Of a DNA stretch of 64,000 nt, positions 23,116-36,082 are shown in pieces. The stretch's first letter is position 1. Every line of letters starts with the position of its first letter. The stretch lies in NCBI RefSeq assembly GCF_014842875.1, contig NZ_JACYXZ010000003.1, forward strand, positions 1 through 64,000. Direction: 5' to 3'. Under the pieces are notes generated by a model. It searched no databases, was not told the DNA's origin, and saw only the letters and a list, made by a program, of their open reading frames with translations. Position numbers and translations under genes: made by a program. This DNA comes from Nocardioides donggukensis. Its GTDB lineage: Bacteria; Actinomycetota; Actinomycetes; Propionibacteriales; Nocardioidaceae.

Positions 23116-23967
23116 GTGCCTTCCCCGAACGACCGCTACGGCTCCGACGTCCTCGCCACCGACTGGCGCGCCCCGCGACGCGGTCGGGCCGTCGAGGCAC
23201 CGGCCGACCTGGGGCAGGTCGTCGAGGAGGTCACCACCGACTGGTGCGGCGAGATCGTCGCCGTCGACCGCGACCTGCACACCCTCACGCTCGAGGACCG
23301 ACGCGGGACCCGCCGCACGTTCCCGCTGGGCGCCGGCTTCCTGCTCGAAGGCCGACCGGTCATCCTCACCGCCCCGGTCCGAGCGGCGGCACCGACCCGG
23401 CCCACGCGTACGGCGTCGGGGTCGGTCGCGGTCCAGGGCAGCACCGCGCGGGTCGCCCGGGCCAGCCGGATCTTCGTCGAGGGACGGCACGACGCCGAGC
23501 TGGTCGAGCGGGTCTGGGGTGACGACCTGCGGATCGAGGGCGTGGTGGTGGAGTACCTCGGCGGCGTGGACGACCTCGCCGAGCACCTGCGCGACTTCCG
23601 CCCCGGACCCCAGCGCCGGGTGGGCGTGCTGGTCGACCACCTCGTGGCCGGGTCCAAGGAGAGCCGGATCGCGGAGGGCATCGCCCGCAGCCCCGTGGGC
23701 GCACACGTCCTCGTCGTCGGTCACCCGTTCATCGACATCTGGGCCGCGGTGAAGCCGGCCCGTCTCGGCATCGCCCGCTGGCCGGAGGTGCCGCGCAGCA
23801 TCGAGTGGAAGAAGGGCGTGTGCCAGCAGCTGGGCTGGCCGCACCGCGACCAGACCGACATCGCCCGCGCCTGGCAGCACATTCTCGGACGGGTCGAGTC
23901 GTACGCCGACCTGGAGCCGGCCCTGCTCGGTAGGGTCGAGGAACTGATCGACTTCGTGACAGGGTGA
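23116..23967 (+). CDS. DUF3097 protein
   Basis: A 283-residue protein of the actinobacterial DUF3097 family. An N-terminal small beta domain (about residues 35-85, TDWCGEIVAVDRDLHTLTLEDRRGTRRTFPL) precedes a Toprim-like region with RIFVEGRHDAELVERVWGDDLRIEGVVVEYLGGVDDL and GVLVDHLVAGSKESRI. The acidic EGxxD and DHLxxGS positions fit Toprim-type metal binding. A nucleic-acid role is therefore plausible but untested. The GTG is set by the leaderless promoter. It lies in the usual hrcA-hemW neighbourhood. Confidence 0.85.
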   Translation: MPSPNDRYGSDVLATDWRAPRRGRAVEAPADLGQVVEEVTTDWCGEIVAVDRDLHTLTLEDRRGTRRTFPLGAGFLLEGRPVILTAPVRAAAPTRPTRTASGSVAVQGSTARVARASRIFVEGRHDAELVERVWGDDLRIEGVVVEYLGGVDDLAEHLRDFRPGPQRRVGVLVDHLVAGSKESRIAEGIARSPVGAHVLVVGHPFIDIWAAVKPARLGIARWPEVPRSIEWKKGVCQQLGWPHRDQTDIARAWQHILGRVESYADLEPALLGRVEELIDFVTG

Positions 23968-23971
23968 TGAC

Positions 23972-24409
23972 ATGAGCTATCCACCGGCAGGACCGTCCCC
24001 CTGGGAGCAGTCCGGACCCGAGCCCGGGGACCAGCCCGGCGCGCTCACCTCCGAGGACCGGACGTGGGCGCTGACCGCGCACATCGGCTCGCTGGTCGCG
24101 GCCTGGTTCGCGTTCGGCTTCCTCGCGCCGCTCGTCGTGCTGCTCGTGCAGGGCGGGAAGTCGCCGTTCGTCCGCCGGCACGCGGTGGAGTCGCTCAACT
24201 TCCAGCTCTCGCTGCTGATCTACATCGTCGTCGGCGGCATCGCCGCGTTCCTGCTCACGCTGGTCACGCTCGGCCTGGCCCTGGTCGTGATCATCCCGCT
24301 GGCGATCGCCATCGCCATCGGCGCGCTGGTCGTGGTCATCCTGGCCACGGTCCGGGCCAGCAACGGCGAGGACTACCGCTACCCCCTGACGATCCGGATC
24401 GTCAGCTGA
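23972..24409 (+). CDS. DUF4870 (Tic20-like) membrane protein
   Basis: A 145-residue protein with a Pro/Gly-rich N-terminus, then three hydrophobic segments (about residues 37-57, 75-103 and 105-125). The signature SEDRTWALTAHIGSLVA, and KSPFVRRHAVESLNFQLSLLIY between the first two helices, identify DUF4870. The function is unknown; homologues resemble the Tic20 fold. GGGTGATG before the ATG can pair with 16S rRNA. It begins 4 nt after the DUF3097 stop, so the two probably form an operon. Confidence 0.85.
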   Translation: MSYPPAGPSPWEQSGPEPGDQPGALTSEDRTWALTAHIGSLVAAWFAFGFLAPLVVLLVQGGKSPFVRRHAVESLNFQLSLLIYIVVGGIAAFLLTLVTLGLALVVIIPLAIAIAIGALVVVILATVRASNGEDYRYPLTIRIVS

Positions 24410-24412
24410 GCC

Positions 24413-25624
24413 TCACGGCAGCAGCGATCGCACCACCGCGTCGGCCAGCAGTCGGCCGCGCAGCGTCAGCACCAGGCGGTCCCCGACCTCGGTGACCAGG
24501 CCGTCCGCGACCAGCCCGGGCACGGCTGCGCGCCCGGCGTCGTCGAGCACGGCCCGCTCCAGTCCCGCGCTGAGGCGGATCTCCAGCAGCACCCGCTCCA
24601 CGCGGCGGGTCTCCTCGTCGAGCAGCTCCCGCGCCTGCGCCGGGCTCTCGCCGCGTGCCAGCCGACGAGCGTGCGCGGCGGGGTGCTTGACGTTCCAGAA
24701 CCGCACCCCGCCGACGTGCGAGTGCGCCCCCGGGCCCACGCCCCACCAGTCGGCTCCCTGCCAGTAGAGCAGGTTGTGCCGGCACCGGGCGGCCGGGTCG
24801 CGTGCCCAGTTCGACACCTCGTACCACCCCAGTCCGGCACCGGCGAGTGCCTCGTCGGCCGCGACGTACTTGTCCGCCAGGTCGTCGTCGTCGGTCATCG
24901 GCACCTCCCCGCGGCGGACCTGCCGGGCCAGCGCCGTGCCCTCCTCGACGATCAGCGCGTAGGCGCTGACGTGGTCCGGATCGCTCGCGAGTGCCGCGTC
25001 CAGCGAGATCCGCCAGTCGGCGAGGCTCTCCCCCGGTGTGCCGTAGATGAGGTCGAGGCTGACCTGGTCGAAGCCGGCGGCCCGAGCCCAGTCGACGGCG
25101 GCCGGCACCCGCGCCGGGTCGTGGGTGCGGTCGAGGGTCCGCAGCACGTGCGGCACCGCCGACTGCATCCCGAACGACACCCGGTTCAGCCCGCCGGCGC
25201 GCAGCACCTCGAGGTCGGGCGCGCTGACGCTGTCCGGGTTGGCCTCGGTGGTGACCTCGACGTCGTCCGCGAGGCCGAACTCGTCCGAGATCGCGGCCAG
25301 CACCGCCGTCAGGTCGCCCGGCGGCAGCAGCGTCGGCGTGCCCCCGCCGAAGAACACGGTCCGCACCGGGAGGTCCACCTCCCCGAGCACCCGCCGGGCC
25401 AGGCGGACCTCCGCGACCGCGGTCTCGACGTACGACGCCCGCGACGCCCCGCCGCCCAGCTCCTCGGCGGTGTAGGTGTTGAAGTCGCAGTAGCCGCAGC
25501 GCGTCGCGCAGAACGGCACGTGCACGTAGAACCCGAAGGGCCGGTCGCCGAGGCCGGCCGACGCGGACTCCGGCAGCGTGCCGTCGGTCGGAGCCGGGTC
25601 ACCGGCGGGCAGGGCTGAGGGCAC
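24413..25624 (-). CDS. hemW: HemW-type radical SAM haem chaperone
   Basis: A 403-residue radical SAM protein. The 4Fe-4S motif CATRCGYC lies near residues 40-47 in FGFYVHVPFCATRCGYCDFN, followed by the GGTPTLL and TTEANPDS SAM-binding segments and a HemN C-terminal domain. HemW delivers haem to respiratory proteins. The CxxxCxxC-x-F-N-T-Y pattern favours HemW over coproporphyrinogen oxidase HemN, whose motif is CxxxCxxCxC. GTG 25624 is preferred over TTG 25636 because family members start with MPSALP. It converges on the DUF4870 gene with a 3-bp gap. Confidence 0.93.
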   Translation of the reverse strand: MPSALPAGDPAPTDGTLPESASAGLGDRPFGFYVHVPFCATRCGYCDFNTYTAEELGGGASRASYVETAVAEVRLARRVLGEVDLPVRTVFFGGGTPTLLPPGDLTAVLAAISDEFGLADDVEVTTEANPDSVSAPDLEVLRAGGLNRVSFGMQSAVPHVLRTLDRTHDPARVPAAVDWARAAGFDQVSLDLIYGTPGESLADWRISLDAALASDPDHVSAYALIVEEGTALARQVRRGEVPMTDDDDLADKYVAADEALAGAGLGWYEVSNWARDPAARCRHNLLYWQGADWWGVGPGAHSHVGGVRFWNVKHPAAHARRLARGESPAQARELLDEETRRVERVLLEIRLSAGLERAVLDDAGRAAVPGLVADGLVTEVGDRLVLTLRGRLLADAVVRSLLP

Positions 25625-25653
25625 GCCCCCATCCAATCACCAGCCGGACGCGG

Positions 25654-25688
25654 GAACGGGTGCCGGTGGCGAGCACCGGCACCCGTTC
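25654..25688 (-). terminator. 15-bp perfect hairpin
   Basis: gaacgggtgccggtg pairs perfectly with caccggcacccgttc around a 5-nt loop. It lies 10 nt past the stop of the acyl-CoA ligase gene and upstream of hemW on the minus strand. No T tract. Confidence 0.75.
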
Positions 25689-25698
25689 GCGTGGCTGC

Positions 25699-27519
<1,821 letters not shown>

Positions 27520-27578
27520 GGGGCTCCTGCTTCTCGCCTCGGCTCACAGCCGTCAGATCGGGCTGATGACTTGGCAGT

Positions 27579-27584
27579 AACCTA
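27579..27584 (-). promoter_or_regulatory. -10 box TAGGTT of the acyl-CoA synthetase gene
   Basis: TAGGTT on the minus strand, about 60 nt from ATG 27519, giving a leadered transcript with a good ribosome binding site. No clear -35. Confidence 0.4.
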
Positions 27585-27651
27585 GATCACGCGGGCCGCG
27601 CGCGCACGTGGTCCTGCTCACAGATCGGGCGCGTCGAGGTGGTCCGAGGCC

Positions 27652-28692
27652 TCACGCAGCCCCGCGCCGCGTCCGTCGAGCCGCCGAGGACGGCGCGTCG
27701 GACAGCATCCGCAGCACGGCCCGCTCCAGCGCGGCCCGACGCGACTCGGGGGTCCGGTGCCGGCGCCGCGTGGTGGCCTCGATCGTCACCCCGTCCTCGT
27801 AGAGGTCGATGACGCGGGGGTCGACGTAGGAGCTCTTCGCGATCGCCGGGGTGTTCCCGAGGAACTCGGCCACCTCGACCATGGCCTGCCGCACGGCACG
27901 CTTCCGGGACGCCGCGCTCTGCCCCGTCTCGTCGCTCTCGGCCAACGACGCCGCGGCGAGCACCGTTGCGTGCCAGGTGCGGAAGTCCTTCGCGGTGATC
28001 TCCTCGCCGACGCTCTCCCGGAGGTAGTCGTTGACGTCGGAGGCGTCGAGGTCGACCCAGCGCCGGTCCCGCTTGAAGGCCATCAGCCGATCGCTGCCGC
28101 CCCGACGGCGGCGCAGGGTCTCCACCGCTGCCACCGCCAGGGGGTCGTCGACCTCGATCCGGTGGTCGATGCCCGACTTGCCGACGAACTCGAAGACCAG
28201 CGTCGAGCCGGTCCGGGTGACGTGCCGGCGCTCCAGTGTGGTCAGGCCGAACGAGCCACCCTCCTCGAAGGCGTCCCCGCCGATCCGGAAGCAGCCCAGG
28301 TCGAGCAGGCGTACGGCGGTCGCGGCGGACCGCTCGAGCGGCATGCCCTCACCGGTCAGGTGCTCCTCGAGGGCGTTCCTGGCCGCGGGGAGCCGGCGGG
28401 CCGCCCGCGCGACCCGCTCGAACTTCAGCTCGTCCTGCTGGATCCGCCACTGGGGGTGGTAAAGGTACTGCCGGCGGCCGGCCTCGTCGACGCCCACGGC
28501 CTGCAGGTGGGCGTTTGGGTGGGGCGAGATCCACACCTCGCGCCATGCCGGCGGAATCACCAGCTCCTTGGCGCGGGCGACGTCGGCATCGGGCAGCCGC
28601 TCCCCGTGCCGGTCGAGGTAGACGAAACCGCGGCCGGCCCGGCGCCGGGTCCACCCGGGCGAGTTCGGCGACACGGTGCGCAGCCGCACCAC
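27652..28692 (-). CDS. Type IB DNA topoisomerase
   Basis: A 346-residue topoisomerase IB of the poxvirus-like bacterial type, which relaxes supercoils through a 3'-phosphotyrosine intermediate. The small N-terminal domain contains RGFVYLDRHGERLPDADVARAKELVIPPAWREVWISPHPNAHLQA-type sequence (residues 20-65). The catalytic domain shows LGCFRIGG, FVGKSGIDH, KDFRTWHATVLAA and the nucleophile region AKSSYVDPRVIDLY. The start is GTG. It lies 10 bp after a DoxX-like gene on the same strand. The enzyme is scattered among bacteria and often transferred, but base use here matches the neighbours. Confidence 0.93.
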   Translation of the reverse strand: MVRLRTVSPNSPGWTRRRAGRGFVYLDRHGERLPDADVARAKELVIPPAWREVWISPHPNAHLQAVGVDEAGRRQYLYHPQWRIQQDELKFERVARAARRLPAARNALEEHLTGEGMPLERSAATAVRLLDLGCFRIGGDAFEEGGSFGLTTLERRHVTRTGSTLVFEFVGKSGIDHRIEVDDPLAVAAVETLRRRRGGSDRLMAFKRDRRWVDLDASDVNDYLRESVGEEITAKDFRTWHATVLAAASLAESDETGQSAASRKRAVRQAMVEVAEFLGNTPAIAKSSYVDPRVIDLYEDGVTIEATTRRRHRTPESRRAALERAVLRMLSDAPSSAARRTRRGAA

Positions 28693-28702
28693 GCCTCGGT
28701 GC

Positions 28703-29191
28703 CTAGCCGGTGAAGGGCAGCGCGTCGACGGCGCTCTCGCCCGCGTGCGCCACCTTCTTGCGCGCCTTCCGGCCGGCCCGACGCGCCCCGGCGATCAGCC
28801 CCTGGGCGGTGATCGTGACCCCGGCGGCGGCCAGCCAGACGTCCTTGGCGATCGCGGTCCCCTGCTGGGTGGGCCGGATGCTGCCCTCCTGCCGGAGCCC
28901 GGGGACGTTGACGTAGAGCCCCAGCAGCCCGGCGCCGAAGCCGGTCAGCGCCGCCCCGGCCACCACCGGGGACACCGTCGGCGCCAGCAGCACCGCACCC
29001 AGGGCGATCTCGCCGCCGGCCAGGGCACGGGTGAAGTCCTTGGGCCTGACCTTGCCCAGGGCGGGGTAGGCGGTGCTCGCCATCCCGTGCAGTCCCTCGG
29101 CGGTCTCGTCGTCCGCGCCGAGCTTGGTGATGCCCGAGTTGAGGATGAAGGCTCCGGTGGCGAGCCGGAGCGGCACGTGGGTCAGGTGCAT
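28703..29191 (-). CDS. DoxX-like membrane protein
   Basis: A 162-residue protein with about four hydrophobic segments (residues 3-22, 57-78, 82-100, 117-137) and DoxX-style sequence (RLATGAFILNSGITKLGAD, FTRALAGGEIALGAVLL). A basic segment ARRAGRKARKKVAHAG ends the protein. AGGAAT 4 nt before ATG 29191 is the ribosome binding site, and a TAGGGT box at 29226-29231 would give a 5' leader of about 28 nt. It probably shares a transcript with the topoisomerase. DoxX proteins have been linked to redox homeostasis; no specific role can be read here. Confidence 0.7.
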   Translation of the reverse strand: MHLTHVPLRLATGAFILNSGITKLGADDETAEGLHGMASTAYPALGKVRPKDFTRALAGGEIALGAVLLAPTVSPVVAGAALTGFGAGLLGLYVNVPGLRQEGSIRPTQQGTAIAKDVWLAAAGVTITAQGLIAGARRAGRKARKKVAHAGESAVDALPFTG

Positions 29192-29281
29192 GGGATTCCT
29201 CCGTTGCGATGGGGACGTCGCTCCCACCCTAGCCACGGCCCCGGTACGTCGCGGGGCCCGGCCGCACGGCCGCGTCCTCGG

Positions 29282-31153
<1,872 letters not shown>

Positions 31154-31250
31154 AGGTGGCTTTCGGGACGACGACTGAGGGTCGGGCCATTGTTCCACGG
31201 GGCGGCACGGCGACCCGATTCGGTGAGGGCCATGCGCGAGGATGCGGCCC

Positions 31251-32189
31251 ATGACCATCCAGCCGGTGCCCACCGGCAAGACCGCCCGTCGCCTCGAGTG
31301 GCAGTTCCTGCCCGTCCACATCCGTCGGCTCGTCGAGCAGCGGTGCGGCTCGCCGGTCGTCGAGGCCGACTCGCAGACCGGCGGCTTCACCCCCGGGTTC
31401 GCCTCGGTGCTCACCTGCGAGGACGGGTCCCGCCACTTCGTGAAGGCGGCATCGGTGAAGGCGCAGCGGATGTTCGCCGAGTCCTACCGGGAGGAGGCCC
31501 GCAAGCTCGCGGCCCTGCCGGCCGGCGTCCCGGCCCCCCGGCTCCTGTGGCGGCACGAGACGGACTGGGTGGTGCTCGGCATCGAGTACGTCGCCGCCCG
31601 GCTGCCGCACCGACCCTGGCAGGACGCCGACCTCGACGCCACGCTCGACGCACTGGAGACCGTCGCCGACCGGTTGACCCCGCCTCCGGCCGCGCTGGAG
31701 CTGGACAGCTTCGCCGAGGAGTTCGGCGAGCTGGTGGGCCACTGGGACCACGTCCGCGCCGCGCTCCCCGACCTGCCGCACCTGGCGGACGCGGCCGCCC
31801 TCGCCGCCGGCTTCGCCGAGGTCACCGAGGGGTCCACCCTGGTGCACACCGACGTCCGCGACGACAACGTGCTCGTCGACGAGTCCGGTCGGGCCTGGCT
31901 GTGCGACTGGAACTGGCCGGTGCTCGGCGCCGCCTGGCTGGACACCCTCTTCGCGCTGATCGGCCCGTGCGGTGACGGTCACGACGTGGACGAGGTGCTC
32001 GCGCGGCGCCGGCTCACCCGGGACGTGCCGGACGAGCACGTGGACACGGTGCTGGCGCTGCTGGCCGGCTACTTCTTCCGCCAGCGGGACCTGCCGGTGC
32101 CCCCCACGTCGCCGTGGCTGCGGGCGCACCAGTCCTGGCAGGGCGAGGTCGTCTGGTCGTGGCTGTGCCGACGCCGGGGCTGGGTCTGA
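31251..32189 (+). CDS. Aminoglycoside phosphotransferase-like kinase
   Basis: A 312-residue protein of the APH/choline kinase superfamily. HTDVRDDN (residues 199-206) is the catalytic loop with Asp201, and LCDWNW replaces the DFG-like metal-binding segment. The N-lobe lysine is probably in [14 protein letters not shown]. Such proteins phosphorylate small hydroxyl compounds and most do not give antibiotic resistance; the substrate is unknown. ATG 31251 is preferred over ATG 31242, since GAGGA is well spaced only for the former. It is divergent from lepA. Confidence 0.8.
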   Translation: MTIQPVPTGKTARRLEWQFLPVHIRRLVEQRCGSPVVEADSQTGGFTPGFASVLTCEDGSRHFVKAASVKAQRMFAESYREEARKLAALPAGVPAPRLLWRHETDWVVLGIEYVAARLPHRPWQDADLDATLDALETVADRLTPPPAALELDSFAEEFGELVGHWDHVRAALPDLPHLADAAALAAGFAEVTEGSTLVHTDVRDDNVLVDESGRAWLCDWNWPVLGAAWLDTLFALIGPCGDGHDVDEVLARRRLTRDVPDEHVDTVLALLAGYFFRQRDLPVPPTSPWLRAHQSWQGEVVWSWLCRRRGWV

Positions 32190-32226
32190 CCCGCGGGGCG
32201 CGATCCCCCACGGCCCCCGCACGAAT

Positions 32227-32256
32227 TTGGGCGGCCACCGGCCGCGCTGATAGTCT
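32227..32256 (+). promoter_or_regulatory. Promoter of rpsT
   Basis: TTGGGC (32227-32232) and TAGTCT (32251-32256) are separated by 18 nt. The leader is about 85 nt and has a GC-rich imperfect hairpin (gtgtg...cacac, near 32265-32292) that could take part in S20 autoregulation. Confidence 0.55.
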
Positions 32257-32347
32257 CTCCGCTTGTGTGTCTGGCGCCGCGCGCCGGCACACCACCGAAC
32301 CAGCAGCAATCCATCCGGCACCAGCGAGAACGTAGAGGCGCAGCGTA

Positions 32348-32608
32348 GTGGCGAACATCAAGTCCCAGATCAAGCGCAACCGGCAGAACGAGGTTGCCCA
32401 CGAGCGCAACAAGGCCGTGAAGACGGGTCTGCGCTCCGCTGTGCGCAAGTTCCGCGAGCTCGCCGCCTCCGGCGACAAGGACGCGGCCCAGGCCGCCGCC
32501 CGCGACGCGACCAAGAAGCTCGACAAGGCCGCCTCCAAGGGCGTCATCCACAAGAACCAGGCTGCCAACCGCAAGTCGGCGATCAGCAAGCAGGCCTCCT
32601 CGCTCTGA
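32348..32608 (+). CDS. rpsT: Ribosomal protein S20
   Basis: An 86-residue ribosomal protein, rich in Lys, Arg and Ala, with the typical [21 protein letters not shown]-terminus and a helical bundle. It binds the 5' and 3' minor domains of 16S rRNA. The start is GTG, a weak start often used for S20 (E. coli uses TTG). It has its own promoter and terminator and lies opposite holA, as in most actinobacteria. Confidence 0.97.
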   Translation: MANIKSQIKRNRQNEVAHERNKAVKTGLRSAVRKFRELAASGDKDAAQAAARDATKKLDKAASKGVIHKNQAANRKSAISKQASSL

Positions 32609-32630
32609 GCGTCCAGACCTGAGCAGCAGC

Positions 32631-32664
32631 GAAGGCGTCGTCCCCGGTCGGGGGCGGCGCCTTC
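32631..32664 (+). terminator. Terminator of rpsT
   Basis: gaaggcg and cgccttc close a hairpin with inner cccc / gggg pairs, 23 nt after the rpsT stop. It is followed by tgcgtgtcc with few T residues. It also lies just past the holA stop on the other strand, so it may serve both. Confidence 0.75.
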
Positions 32665-32692
32665 TGCGTGTCCTGGCTCGTGTCCGGACGGG

Positions 32693-33676
32693 TCAGCGCT
32701 GGTCGCGGAGCCCGGCGACCGTGAGCACCAGCCGCTCCAGGGTGTAGGCGGCGTCGTGCGCGGCACCCTTGATGTCGGCGTCGGCCTGGGCGATCGCGCC
32801 GATGGCGGCGCCGAGCCCCTCGGCACTCCAGGAGCGGGACTGGTCGCGGAGCGCGCGCAGCTTCCAAGGGGGTACGCCGACCTCCCGGGCCAGGTCTGCC
32901 TCACGCATCCCGCGCGGCGCGGACACGTAGCGGGCCAGGCCGCGGACACCGGTCGCGAACGCCGAGGTGACCAGCACCGGCGCGGTGCCCCCGTCGAGCG
33001 CCCAGCGCAGTTCCTCCAGCGCCTCCGGCCGGCGGCCGAGGAACGCGGCGTCGGCCACCGCGAACGACTTCGCCTCGGCCCGTCCCCCGAAGTAGCGCCG
33101 GACCTTGTCGGAGTCGAGCGTGCTGCCCGGGTGGTCGCTGACCAGCTGGTGGGCGGCCGCCGCGAGCGAGCGCAGGTCCTGGCCCACCGCCTGCACGAGC
33201 AGGTCGGCCGCCTGCTCGTCGATGCGGGACCCGTGCGAGCGCACCTCGGCGACCACGAACCGCGGGAACTCCGACCACTTCACCGCGGCCGACTTCTGCT
33301 CGGTCACCCCGGCCGCCTTGCGCAGCTTGGCCAGCACCCCCGAGCCCTTCTGGCCGCCGGAGTGCACCAGCACCAGGGCGACGTCCTCGGCCGGCGCCGC
33401 GCAGTAGCCCAGCACCCCCTCGACCGACTCCTCGGGAAGGTTCTCCAGGCTCCGCACCACGACGCACCTGGTCGTGGAGAACAGCGACGGTGCGGCCATC
33501 TCCCCGAGCGTGGCCAGGGACAGGTCCGCCGCCCCGGCCTCGGAGAACTCCGCCTCCGGGTCGTGCCCGCGGACCGCTGCCCGGACTCCGGCCACGGTGC
33601 GCTCGTTGAGGAACTCCTCGGGACCGGTCACCAGCGTGACCCGTCCCAGCACGTCTGCAGCTCGCGGTCCGGCCAT
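32693..33676 (-). CDS. holA: DNA polymerase III delta subunit
   Basis: A 327-residue clamp-loader subunit. The AAA+-like domain I starts LGRVTLVTGPEEFLNERTVAG, followed by a lid domain and a C-terminal collar domain ending ALERLVLTVAGL-like sequence (TLERLVLTVAGLRDQR). Delta opens the beta clamp; as usual it lacks a functional Walker A site. ATG 33676 matches family starts, and the upstream codons are ignored. It follows comEC on the same strand with a 45-bp gap. Confidence 0.93.
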   Translation of the reverse strand: MAGPRAADVLGRVTLVTGPEEFLNERTVAGVRAAVRGHDPEAEFSEAGAADLSLATLGEMAAPSLFSTTRCVVVRSLENLPEESVEGVLGYCAAPAEDVALVLVHSGGQKGSGVLAKLRKAAGVTEQKSAAVKWSEFPRFVVAEVRSHGSRIDEQAADLLVQAVGQDLRSLAAAAHQLVSDHPGSTLDSDKVRRYFGGRAEAKSFAVADAAFLGRRPEALEELRWALDGGTAPVLVTSAFATGVRGLARYVSAPRGMREADLAREVGVPPWKLRALRDQSRSWSAEGLGAAIGAIAQADADIKGAAHDAAYTLERLVLTVAGLRDQR

Positions 33677-33721
33677 GGTGGGACCAGCCTGCCACACGGG
33701 TCCCCCAGCCGACCGGCCGCG

Positions 33722-36082
33722 TCAGCGGCTCGTCCGCACCGTCAGCGCGCCCTCCTCGAGCAGCACCGCGACGTCGCCGTCGGCATCGGTACGTCGGACC
33801 TCGGCGCCCCCTGCGGCCAGCGGCTCGAGGGTCTCCGCGGCCGGGTGCCCGTAGTCGTTGTCCGCCCCCACGGAGGCCACCACCACGCGGGCGCCCAAGG
33901 AGGCCAGGAAGTCGTGGTCCTGGTGCCGGCTGCCGTGGTGCGGCACCTTCAGGACGTCGACCTCGAGGCCGGGCAGGCTCCTGGCCAGCAGGCGCTGCGC
34001 CTCGGGCTCGACGTCGCCCGTGAGCAGGATCCGGACGCCGGACACCTCCGCCAACAGCACGAGTGAGGCGTTGTTGGCGGCACTCCCGTCCTCGGCCGCC
34101 GAGCCGGCCGCCGAGCCGCCCGGCAGCGGGCCGACCACCTGCAGCCGGACGGCGCCGACGGTGCGGGACTCGGCGTACCCGGGGACCCGGGTGCGGGCGC
34201 CCGCAGCCCGCCCCACCTCGGCGGCTCCCTGGGCCGGCTCGCGCAGCCCGGTCACGGCGACCTCCCCGACACCTCGCCCCTCGAGCACGCCGGACAGTCC
34301 GGCCACGTGGTCGGCGTGGAAGTGGGTGAGGACGACGAGCGGCACCTCCTCGACGCCGAGCCGGCTCAGGCACCTGTCCACGAGCAGCGGGTCCGGCCCG
34401 GCGTCGACCACGACTGCGGAGCCCGGCCCGGCGTTGAGCACGAGGGCGTCACCCTGGCCGACGTCACAGGCCACGAGCAGCCACCCGGGTGGCGGCCACC
34501 CCGGGGTCGGGACCGGCACCAGCACCGCGACGGCCAGGGCGGCACCGCAGGCCAGGCCGCTGGCGCGGCGGGCCAGCAGCGGTCCCAGCGTCACGGTCAG
34601 TGCCCCGCAGATCGCGGTCAGCAGCACGAGGTCGGACCACCGGGTGCCCCACTCGATCGCCGGCAGCGGCAGCCCGGCGGCGTGCTCGGCCACCGCGACG
34701 ATGCCTGCCGCGGACCAGGTGGCGACCCGGCCCAGCGCGGACCCGGCCGGCGGCAGCACCAGCCCGACCACGCCGCCGAGCAGCCCGAGCACGGTGGCCG
34801 GCGCCACCAAGGGTGCCGCGAGCAGGTTCGCGCCCACCGCGACCAGGCTCACCTGTCCCGAGATGCCCGCGATGACCGGGGTGACCGCGAGCTGGGCGGC
34901 GGCCGGCACGGCCACCGCCTCGGCCGCGGGCCGGGGCAGCCAGCTCGTCATGGCCCGCACCCATCCGGGTGCGAGCAGCAGGATCCCGGCGGTGGCAAGC
35001 ACCGACAGCGCGAACCCGACCCTCGTCGCCAACCACGGGTCCCACAGCAGCAGCCCGAGGACCGCGACGCCGAGCGCCCGGACGCCGCGGTCGCGGCTGT
35101 TCGCGCCGATCCCGATCAGCGCGACCGTGCCCATGGCCGCCGCCCGGACCACGCTCGGCTCGGTGCGCGCGAGGAGGATGAAGCCGGCGATCCCCAGCGC
35201 CCCGAGCACGTGCAGCCACCGGCCGCGCACCCCGCACCACCGTCCGAGCACCAGCAGGAACCCCACCACCAGCGTCAGGTTGGTGCCGGAGACCGCGAGC
35301 AGGTGGGTCAGGCCGGCGGTCCGGAACTGCTCGTGCAACCGGGCCGGGAGATCCTGGTCGTCCCCGTCGACCAGCGCCGGCACCAGGGCGCGGGCCGGGT
35401 ACCGGGCATCGGCCACGGCGGCCCGGATGGCAGCCCGCAGCGCGGCGGACCCTCGCCAGGCCAACGACGGCTCCGCCACCACCCGAGGCGCACCCCGGGC
35501 CACCGCCACCGCGGCCAGGTCACCGCCGTCCGCCGGCCCGAGCCGGACCGGCGCCAGCACCGTGCTGCCGAGCCGTACGTCGGCCCACGCCCGGTCGCCG
35601 ATCACCAGCACGGGGGTGTGCACCGACCAGACGCCGGTCCCGCCCGGACCGCTCCTCGCGACCGTCGCGACCGTGTGCACCGTGCCGCGCACCAGGTACC
35701 GCTCCGCCCGGCTGTCGCGGAGCCGCCGGGGATCGGTGGTGACGGTGAGCCGGACCTGACCGGCGGCGCGGGAGCCGGCCAGCTCGGCCACGACCCCCGC
35801 CGCGACGCCGGCGTCCCGAAGCACCGCCGAGCCGCCCACGGAGAGGGCGGCGAGCAGGGCGCCGGCGACGAGCCGGCGGATGCCGACCCGCCGCCGGGCC
35901 GGCCCGAGGACCACCGCGAGGGCCACCAGCGGCGCCCCGAGCAGCAGCGGCGGGGCGGTGAGACCGGCGATCCCTCCGAGCCAGGCCGCCGTCCCCAGCG
36001 CGACCATCCGCAGGTCCCGGGGTCGTGCCGGGTCCGGCTGGTCACGGATCAGGGCGGTCGCAGCGAGGGCGGCCGGGGTCAT
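33722..36082 (-). CDS. comEC: ComEC/Rec2-type DNA uptake channel
   Basis: A 786-residue membrane protein: N-terminal helices and a DUF4131/OB-like domain (residues 1-200), a Competence domain with about 8-10 membrane helices (about 220-510, LTHLLAVSGTNLTLVVGFLLVLGRW), and a C-terminal metallo-beta-lactamase domain with THFHADHVAGL and VPHHGSRHQDHDF. It would carry single-stranded DNA across the membrane in transformation. ATG 36082 overlaps the comEA stop by 4 nt, which rejects the much longer frame. No pilus genes are in the window. Confidence 0.93.
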   Translation of the reverse strand: MTPAALAATALIRDQPDPARPRDLRMVALGTAAWLGGIAGLTAPPLLLGAPLVALAVVLGPARRRVGIRRLVAGALLAALSVGGSAVLRDAGVAAGVVAELAGSRAAGQVRLTVTTDPRRLRDSRAERYLVRGTVHTVATVARSGPGGTGVWSVHTPVLVIGDRAWADVRLGSTVLAPVRLGPADGGDLAAVAVARGAPRVVAEPSLAWRGSAALRAAIRAAVADARYPARALVPALVDGDDQDLPARLHEQFRTAGLTHLLAVSGTNLTLVVGFLLVLGRWCGVRGRWLHVLGALGIAGFILLARTEPSVVRAAAMGTVALIGIGANSRDRGVRALGVAVLGLLLWDPWLATRVGFALSVLATAGILLLAPGWVRAMTSWLPRPAAEAVAVPAAAQLAVTPVIAGISGQVSLVAVGANLLAAPLVAPATVLGLLGGVVGLVLPPAGSALGRVATWSAAGIVAVAEHAAGLPLPAIEWGTRWSDLVLLTAICGALTVTLGPLLARRASGLACGAALAVAVLVPVPTPGWPPPGWLLVACDVGQGDALVLNAGPGSAVVVDAGPDPLLVDRCLSRLGVEEVPLVVLTHFHADHVAGLSGVLEGRGVGEVAVTGLREPAQGAAEVGRAAGARTRVPGYAESRTVGAVRLQVVGPLPGGSAAGSAAEDGSAANNASLVLLAEVSGVRILLTGDVEPEAQRLLARSLPGLEVDVLKVPHHGSRHQDHDFLASLGARVVVASVGADNDYGHPAAETLEPLAAGGAEVRRTDADGDVAVLLEEGALTVRTSR

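Noticed and set aside
27603-27651. Further gene between the acyl-CoA synthetase and topoisomerase IB
   Set aside because: The open frame here (27608-27802) runs antisense into the topoisomerase gene and has no ribosome binding site or domain.
31251-32189. Aminoglycoside resistance gene
   Set aside because: It has the kinase fold only. Chromosomal APH-like proteins in actinobacteria mostly act on other small molecules, and no mobile context is present here.
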